DNA of 8,182 nucleotides, from assembly GCA_964557575.1 (NCBI GenBank), contig CAZLBC010000146.1, positions 1-8,182 of the forward strand. The letters run 5' to 3'. This document shows positions 5,108 to 8,182 of this stretch, in pieces. Numbering within the stretch: position 1 is the stretch's first letter; every line of letters begins with the position of its first letter. The notes beneath the pieces were generated by a model, which saw only the letters and a program-made list of their open reading frames with translations, was not told the DNA's origin and did no database searches. The position numbers and the translations under genes are program-made. This DNA comes from CAZLBC01 sp964557575. GTDB taxonomy: Bacteria > Planctomycetota > Phycisphaerae > SM23-33.

Positions 5108-5384
5108 CTGACAACTCGTGATGCAGGGCGGGAAAAGCCTCTCCGGGCTTCTTTCCGCTTACCTTCAGATACAGGGCATCGGGACAGAGATCGATACCTC
5201 CCGGCCATTCAAGCTCACCCATCTCCCCGATGCCGGCCCGGCGAAACTCCGCGTATTCTTTCCACGCGGCGAATACACCGCGCCCGACCAGGTCTGACAG
5301 GTCGACCACGCCACGGGTACCGTCCGCAAAGGACAGGTCGACACGGTAATCATCAAGCACTTCGACGCCGGTTATCCGGTGCAT
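5100..5384 (-). CDS. DUF2442 family protein
   Basis: This 94-residue protein has MHRITGVEVLDDYRVDLSFA, then DGTRGVVDLSDLVGRGVFAAW and the closing GGIDLCPDALYLKV (62-75). This is the DUF2442 core of a beta-rich N-terminal domain and a helix. ATG 5384 is preceded by a strong GAGGAG (5397-5392). The longer frame upstream on the same strand has no homology pattern. It is the first gene of the pair with DUF4160. A palindrome and a -10-like TATACT lie immediately upstream, and the gene begins only 67 bp after the stop of the Tm-1-like operon, so read-through is possible. Some DUF2442 proteins carry a DNA-binding domain; this one is the short form. It is a possible antitoxin by analogy only. Confidence 0.88.
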   Translation of the reverse strand: MHRITGVEVLDDYRVDLSFADGTRGVVDLSDLVGRGVFAAWKEYAEFRRAGIGEMGELEWPGGIDLCPDALYLKVSGKKPGEAFPALHHELSDA

Positions 5385-5404
5385 GTGATATCTCCTCGTT
5401 CCCG

Positions 5405-5430
5405 AGTATACATTACCACGGCGGTGGTAA
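5405..5430 (-). promoter_or_regulatory. Operator-like palindrome and -10 element upstream of DUF2442
   Basis: TTACCACGGCGGTGGTAA (5413-5430) has perfect 7-bp arms around GGCG. On the minus strand it is followed two bases later by TATACT (5410-5405), a good -10 hexamer, with the start of transcription predicted near 5398 and GAGGAG right after. No good -35 is seen; TTTACC (5431-5426) at 15 bp spacing is the best. The palindrome would occupy the spacer, the position of a classical repressor site. It is not followed by a T-run on the minus strand, so it is unlikely to be a terminator for the upstream operon. Confidence 0.5.
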
Positions 5431-5451
5431 AGATACAACCGTTTCAGCCCG

Positions 5452-6288
5452 CTACCCCTGCCCAAACCGGACGGCCTTGAAGCGCTCCATCTGCTCGCGG
5501 ATGGCGATCTCCGAGGGCAGCCGCTCGACGCTGGAGGCGCCGTAGAACCCGTGGACGCCGTCGGTGTGCTGCAGGACGTACGCGGCGTCATCCGGCATCG
5601 AAATCGGGCCGCCGTGGCACAGGACGATCACCGCGGGATTGACCGCCTTCGCCGCGTCGCAGATCGCCTGGACCCGGGCCGGACTCTCCTCGAGCGACAG
5701 GGCCGTCGCGGCCCCGATCGATCCCTTCGTCGTCAGGCCCATGTGGGCGACGATCACGTCCGCGCCGGCCGCGGCCATCGCCCGGGCCTCGTCGGGGGTG
5801 AAGGCGTAGGGAGAGGTGAACAGGTCCATCTCGCGGGCCAGGCGGATCATCGCCACCTCCCGGTCGTATCCCATGCCCGTCTCCTCGAGGTTGGCCCGGA
5901 ACCGCCCGTCGACCAGGCCGACCGTGGGGAAGTTCTGCACGCCGGAGAAACCCGCGTCACGGACCTGCCGGAGAAACCGGTCCATCAGGCGGGTCGGATC
6001 GGTGCCGCAGACCCCCGCGATCACCGGCGTGTCGGCGACGACGGTCAGCACCTCGCCGGCCATCTCCATCACGATCGCGTTCGCGTCGCCGTAGGGCATA
6101 CACCCGGCCAGGGACCCCCGCCCGTTCATCCGGAAGCGGCCCGAGTTGTAGATGATCAGGAGGTCGACGCTCCCCGCCTCCTGGCACTTGGCACTGATGC
6201 CGTTGCCCGCGCCGCCGCCGATGATCGGCACGCCCGCATCGATCCGCTGTTGCAGTCTATCGAGGACCTGCTGTCGGGTGTACTGCAT
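5452..6288 (-). CDS. PF09370 'PEP hydrolase-like' TIM-barrel protein (C-terminal half of Tm-1)
   Basis: This 278-residue protein is full length for the family. ATG 6288 follows AAAGGAG (6303-6297) by eight bases. The family blocks are all present: GGGAGNGISAKCQEAG (24-39), DLLIIYNSGRFRM (42-54), PYGDANAIV, VIAGVCGTDP (89-98), GFSGVQNFPTVGL (113-125), NLEETGMGY (133-141), AGADVIVAHMGLTTKGS (174-190), IVLCHGGPIS (221-230) and FYGASSVERLP (248-258). The fold is a TIM barrel related to the phosphoenolpyruvate mutase/isocitrate lyase group. The name 'PEP hydrolase' is a homology label, and the true substrate is unsettled. Last gene of the operon, 22 bp after the cupin stop. In tomato Tm-1 this domain is fused behind a UPF0261 domain, which here is encoded two genes upstream. 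A cytoplasmic enzyme acting on a small keto- or phospho-acid is the most likely role, by inference. Confidence 0.9.
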   Translation of the reverse strand: MQYTRQQVLDRLQQRIDAGVPIIGGGAGNGISAKCQEAGSVDLLIIYNSGRFRMNGRGSLAGCMPYGDANAIVMEMAGEVLTVVADTPVIAGVCGTDPTRLMDRFLRQVRDAGFSGVQNFPTVGLVDGRFRANLEETGMGYDREVAMIRLAREMDLFTSPYAFTPDEARAMAAAGADVIVAHMGLTTKGSIGAATALSLEESPARVQAICDAAKAVNPAVIVLCHGGPISMPDDAAYVLQHTDGVHGFYGASSVERLPSEIAIREQMERFKAVRFGQG

Positions 6289-6310
6289 GTTCCCTTCTCC
6301 TTTCGCGCGG

Positions 6311-6733
6311 TTATCCCCGCGCCGCCGGTTCTATCGTCACGTCGTCCCGCGCCCGCAGGGCGGCCTCCGGGCCCGGCGGGGCGTAGATCGCCAGCAGCCG
6401 CAGCGGCTCGTCGCCCGTGTTGACCGTCGCATGGTTTACGTCGGGGGGGATGTGCACCAGGACGCCCGGCCCGATCTCGCGCTCGACCCGGCCCGCGGCC
6501 GGCTCGACCACCTGCGTCCCCCGCCCCGAGAGGACGTAGAGGATCTCCTCGCAGCCGGGGTGGTTGTGGCTCGAGTGGCCCCTGCCGGGCTCCAGGCAGA
6601 CCACGCCCGCGCTGAACTTCTCCGCGGCGGTCACCCGCGGTTCCGACAGCCACGAGAGCCGTCCCCAGTCGAAGACCAGCGTCTCGACGTCGGCCTCCTC
6701 GACAAATACCCGTTTCGCGTCCGCATCGCTCAT
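6311..6733 (-). CDS. Single-domain cupin protein
   Basis: This 140-residue protein has both cupin motifs. Motif 1 has GHSSHNHPG followed by CEEILYVLSG, giving metal ligands H56, H58 and E62. Motif 2 has IPPDVNHATVN (95-105), giving H101 with N105 in the expected H-x3-N spacing. It is likely a small beta-barrel metal-binding protein: an isomerase, dioxygenase or sugar-acid binding protein. Sequence alone does not say which. ATG 6733 lies only nine bases after the UPF0261 stop, and its ribosome binding site GAGGTGA overlaps that stop codon, so translation is coupled. Being inserted between the two Tm-1 halves suggests it acts on the same substrate or product. Confidence 0.88.
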   Translation of the reverse strand: MSDADAKRVFVEEADVETLVFDWGRLSWLSEPRVTAAEKFSAGVVCLEPGRGHSSHNHPGCEEILYVLSGRGTQVVEPAAGRVEREIGPGVLVHIPPDVNHATVNTGDEPLRLLAIYAPPGPEAALRARDDVTIEPAARG

Positions 6734-6742
6734 GCCGTCACC

Positions 6743-7969
6743 TCACTTTCCTTTCTCGATCAGGTCCAGGAGCATCTCGACCGCCCTGGCGGCGAATGCC
6801 GGATCGTTGATGTTGTTGTCCATCTCCACCACGGGCACTCCCTCTTCGATGTTCTCCCGGATCGCCGCGAACAGGGCCCCGTCGGCATCCCGGTCGCAGA
6901 ATGCCTCCCCGTCGCCGTCAAGGATGGAGACGCCCCGCAGGGGCAGCAGGAACGCCGTCGGGCCCTGCGCCGCGCCGGCCTTCTCGGCGAATACCCGGCC
7001 CATCTCGCGGTTCTCCTCGACATTCGTTCGCATCAGGGTGATCGAGGGATTCCACTCGTAGAAGACCCGCGCCCCCTGCCGGTACCGCGCCGGCACCGCG
7101 GGCATGGGGCCGAAGTTGACCATGTCGACGCACCCCGGGACGATCAGGTGCGGGATCCCCGCCCGGCCGGGCGCGGAAAGGCGGTCCGGACCGGCGGCGA
7201 ACTGTCCGCCGCAGACCTCGTCGGCCCACTCGGTGGTGGTGATATCCAGGACCGCGTCCACGAGCCCCTGGTCGACGAGGGCCTCCATCGTCCGCCCGCC
7301 GGTGCCCGTGGCGTGGAAGACGAGGACCTCGTACCCCGCGGCGGCCAGTTGCTCGCGGCAGGCGTCGACGCAGTCGGTGGTGTTCCCGAACATCGTGGCG
7401 GCGACGACGGGGCGGTCCTCGGCGGTTTTCGGGGTGCCCGCCTCCGCCATACCGCAGATCGCCCCGGCGGCCCGGGAATACACGATACGCGAGATGCGGT
7501 TGATGCCGGCAACGTCGACGACGGACGGCACCATGACGATGTCGCTGGTATCAACGTACGCCGATACGTCGCCCGCGGCAGCCGTGGAGACGCAGAGCTT
7601 CGGGACGGCGACCGGCAGCGGCCGCATCGCGGCGGTGACCACGGCCGTCCCGCCCGTGCCGCCCATGCCCATGATTGCGTCGAACCGCCCCTCCCCGTGC
7701 AGCGACCGCCCGATCGCCGCCGCCCCCGCGCACATGAGCTTCATCGCCGCGCCGCGGTCGCGGGCCTCCCGGTGGCTTTCGATGTTGCCGCCGGCCGCGG
7801 CGGCGACCGCGTCGGCCTCGACGTCGACGGGAAACAGGTCGGTGGTCCCCAGGACGCCGGTGTTCACGGCCAGCACGTCGTGGCCCCGCTCCATGATCCG
7901 CGCGCGGACGAAGGCGTACTCGGGGCCCTTGGTATCGAACGCCCCGATCAGGCAGATAACCTTCTTCAT
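6743..7969 (-). CDS. UPF0261 family, Tm-1-like ATP-binding protein
   Basis: This 408-residue protein is the usual length for UPF0261. ATG 7969 follows AAGGAG (7980-7975) by five bases; an upstream in-frame ATG at 7990 would place that site inside the gene, so it is rejected. The N-terminal strand KKVICLIGAFDTKGPEY (2-18) begins a nucleotide-binding fold. The glycine-rich loop IMGMGGTGGTAV lies at 99-110, and PKLCVSTAAAGD with YVDTSDIVMVPSVVDVAGIN at 123-157. The second domain has FGNTTDCVD (194-202), FHATGTGGRTME (218-229), VPGCVDMVNFG (277-287) and the C-terminal DNNINDPAFA (384-393). These match the N-terminal, ATP-binding half of tomato Tm-1, which blocks tobamovirus replication protein there. 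Bacterial members are uncharacterised and most likely enzymes. First gene of the operon with cupin and PF09370 genes. Confidence 0.92.
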   Translation of the reverse strand: MKKVICLIGAFDTKGPEYAFVRARIMERGHDVLAVNTGVLGTTDLFPVDVEADAVAAAAGGNIESHREARDRGAAMKLMCAGAAAIGRSLHGEGRFDAIMGMGGTGGTAVVTAAMRPLPVAVPKLCVSTAAAGDVSAYVDTSDIVMVPSVVDVAGINRISRIVYSRAAGAICGMAEAGTPKTAEDRPVVAATMFGNTTDCVDACREQLAAAGYEVLVFHATGTGGRTMEALVDQGLVDAVLDITTTEWADEVCGGQFAAGPDRLSAPGRAGIPHLIVPGCVDMVNFGPMPAVPARYRQGARVFYEWNPSITLMRTNVEENREMGRVFAEKAGAAQGPTAFLLPLRGVSILDGDGEAFCDRDADGALFAAIRENIEEGVPVVEMDNNINDPAFAARAVEMLLDLIEKGK

Positions 7970-8059
7970 GGCAACTCCTTTCTTCGACATCGTACCGGGG
8001 GCGGAATCGGGCGGCAACGGAAATCCCCGCCCGGCATGATACGTCGGGATGATAAGTCA
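7970..8059 (-). promoter_or_regulatory. Leader of the Tm-1-like operon with two TATCAT elements
   Basis: On the minus strand the leader holds AAAGGAG just before the ATG and two -10-like TATCAT words (8054-8049 and 8041-8036). Neither has a convincing -35 at 16-18 bp. The upstream one would place the -35 region inside the GGGACAGG repeats. No riboswitch-like structure or clear operator is visible. The promoter call is weak. Confidence 0.22.
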
Positions 8060-8119
8060 GAACACGTACCGGGACAGGCACCGGGACAGGCAATAGAACA
8101 CGCACCGGGACAGGCAATA
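8060..8119. repeat. Short direct repeats with ACCGGGACAGGCA core
   Basis: The 13-mer ACCGGGACAGGCA occurs three times: 8068-8080, 8080-8092 and 8104-8116. A longer unit starting GAACACG begins at 8060 and again at 8096 (36 bp apart); the second unit lacks the 12-bp internal duplication. On the minus strand the core reads TGCCTGTCCCGGT. It does not have the spacing of a CRISPR. It lies about 90-150 bp upstream of UPF0261 and may be a dispersed intergenic element. Confidence 0.75.
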
Positions 8120-8182
8120 CGCTCAGGTGAGCGGGAACGCATCACCTTCGATTTACTGCGCAACCGCACATCCGGCCGCCGG
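8120..8182. other. Window edge with no supported gene
   Basis: The last 63 bases contain no start codon with a ribosome binding site on either strand. On the + strand one frame from 8129 reads ERERITFDLLRNRTSGRR, and on the - strand a frame ends at TAA 8155-8153. Either could be the edge of a gene outside the window, but neither can be identified. Confidence 0.4.

Noticed and set aside
5413..5430. Palindrome as rho-independent terminator of the Tm-1-like operon
   Set aside because: No T-run follows on the minus strand; a -10 element and a ribosome binding site follow instead.
5551..6423. A 290-codon open frame on the + strand
   Set aside because: Antisense to the PF09370 gene and part of the cupin; rich in Arg/Asp/His repeats expected from a GC-rich complement.
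7970..7990. Upstream in-frame ATG at 7990 as the UPF0261 start
   Set aside because: The AAGGAG site lies inside that extension and the family starts at the MKKVICLIG strand.
7104..8039. A 311-codon open frame on the + strand
   Set aside because: Antisense to UPF0261, which matches its family end to end.
8060..8119. CRISPR array
   Set aside because: Repeat copies abut or are 11 bp apart, far too close for spacers, and no cas gene is present.

Overview
This is a GC-rich window with 100 Ns at 4748-4847, so it is an assembled scaffold, probably from a metagenome. It holds a Tat-exported sulfatase, a second sulfatase tail relic, the end of a probable Gfo/Idh/MocA-type oxidoreductase, a DUF4143 ATPase relic, and several toxin-antitoxin-like gene pairs. 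This mix fits a bacterium of the Planctomycetota/Verrucomicrobiota/Lentisphaerota/Kiritimatiellota kind. That placement rests on gene content alone; there is no marker gene.

Layout. (1) 1-662: a DUF433 antitoxin / DUF5615 PIN-like toxin pair on the + strand with a 4-nt overlap. (2) 663-905: no intact gene, but an antisense relic of a sulfatase C-terminus and a candidate promoter. (3) 906-1718: a membrane-anchored HExxH metallopeptidase-like protein. (4) 1815-3296: a complete sulfatase with Tat signal, CSPCR motif and its own candidate promoter. (5) 3297-4747: a patchwork. It holds a purine 9-bp repeat, an N-terminally truncated DUF4143 ATPase, and a RelE/ParE-type toxin-antitoxin pair on the - strand between two perfect 138-bp direct repeats. 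An oxidoreductase C-terminus follows and runs into the gap. (6) 4848-5384 (-): a DUF2442/DUF4160 pair, with an operator-like palindrome upstream. (7) 5452-7969 (-): a tight three-gene operon of UPF0261 (Tm-1-like ATP-binding protein), a cupin, and a PF09370 'PEP hydrolase-like' TIM-barrel protein. (8) 7970-8182: the operon leader, with short GGGACAGG-type repeats.

The two most interesting points follow. First, UPF0261 and the PF09370 TIM barrel are the two halves of the tomato virus-resistance protein Tm-1. Here they are separate cistrons with a cupin between them, a good candidate for an uncharacterised small-molecule pathway. Second, the 3741-4608 region looks like a 730-bp toxin-antitoxin cassette gained together with a duplication of the junction between two convergent gene ends. 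Homologous recombination between the repeats could excise it. An assembly artefact next to the gap must be excluded first.
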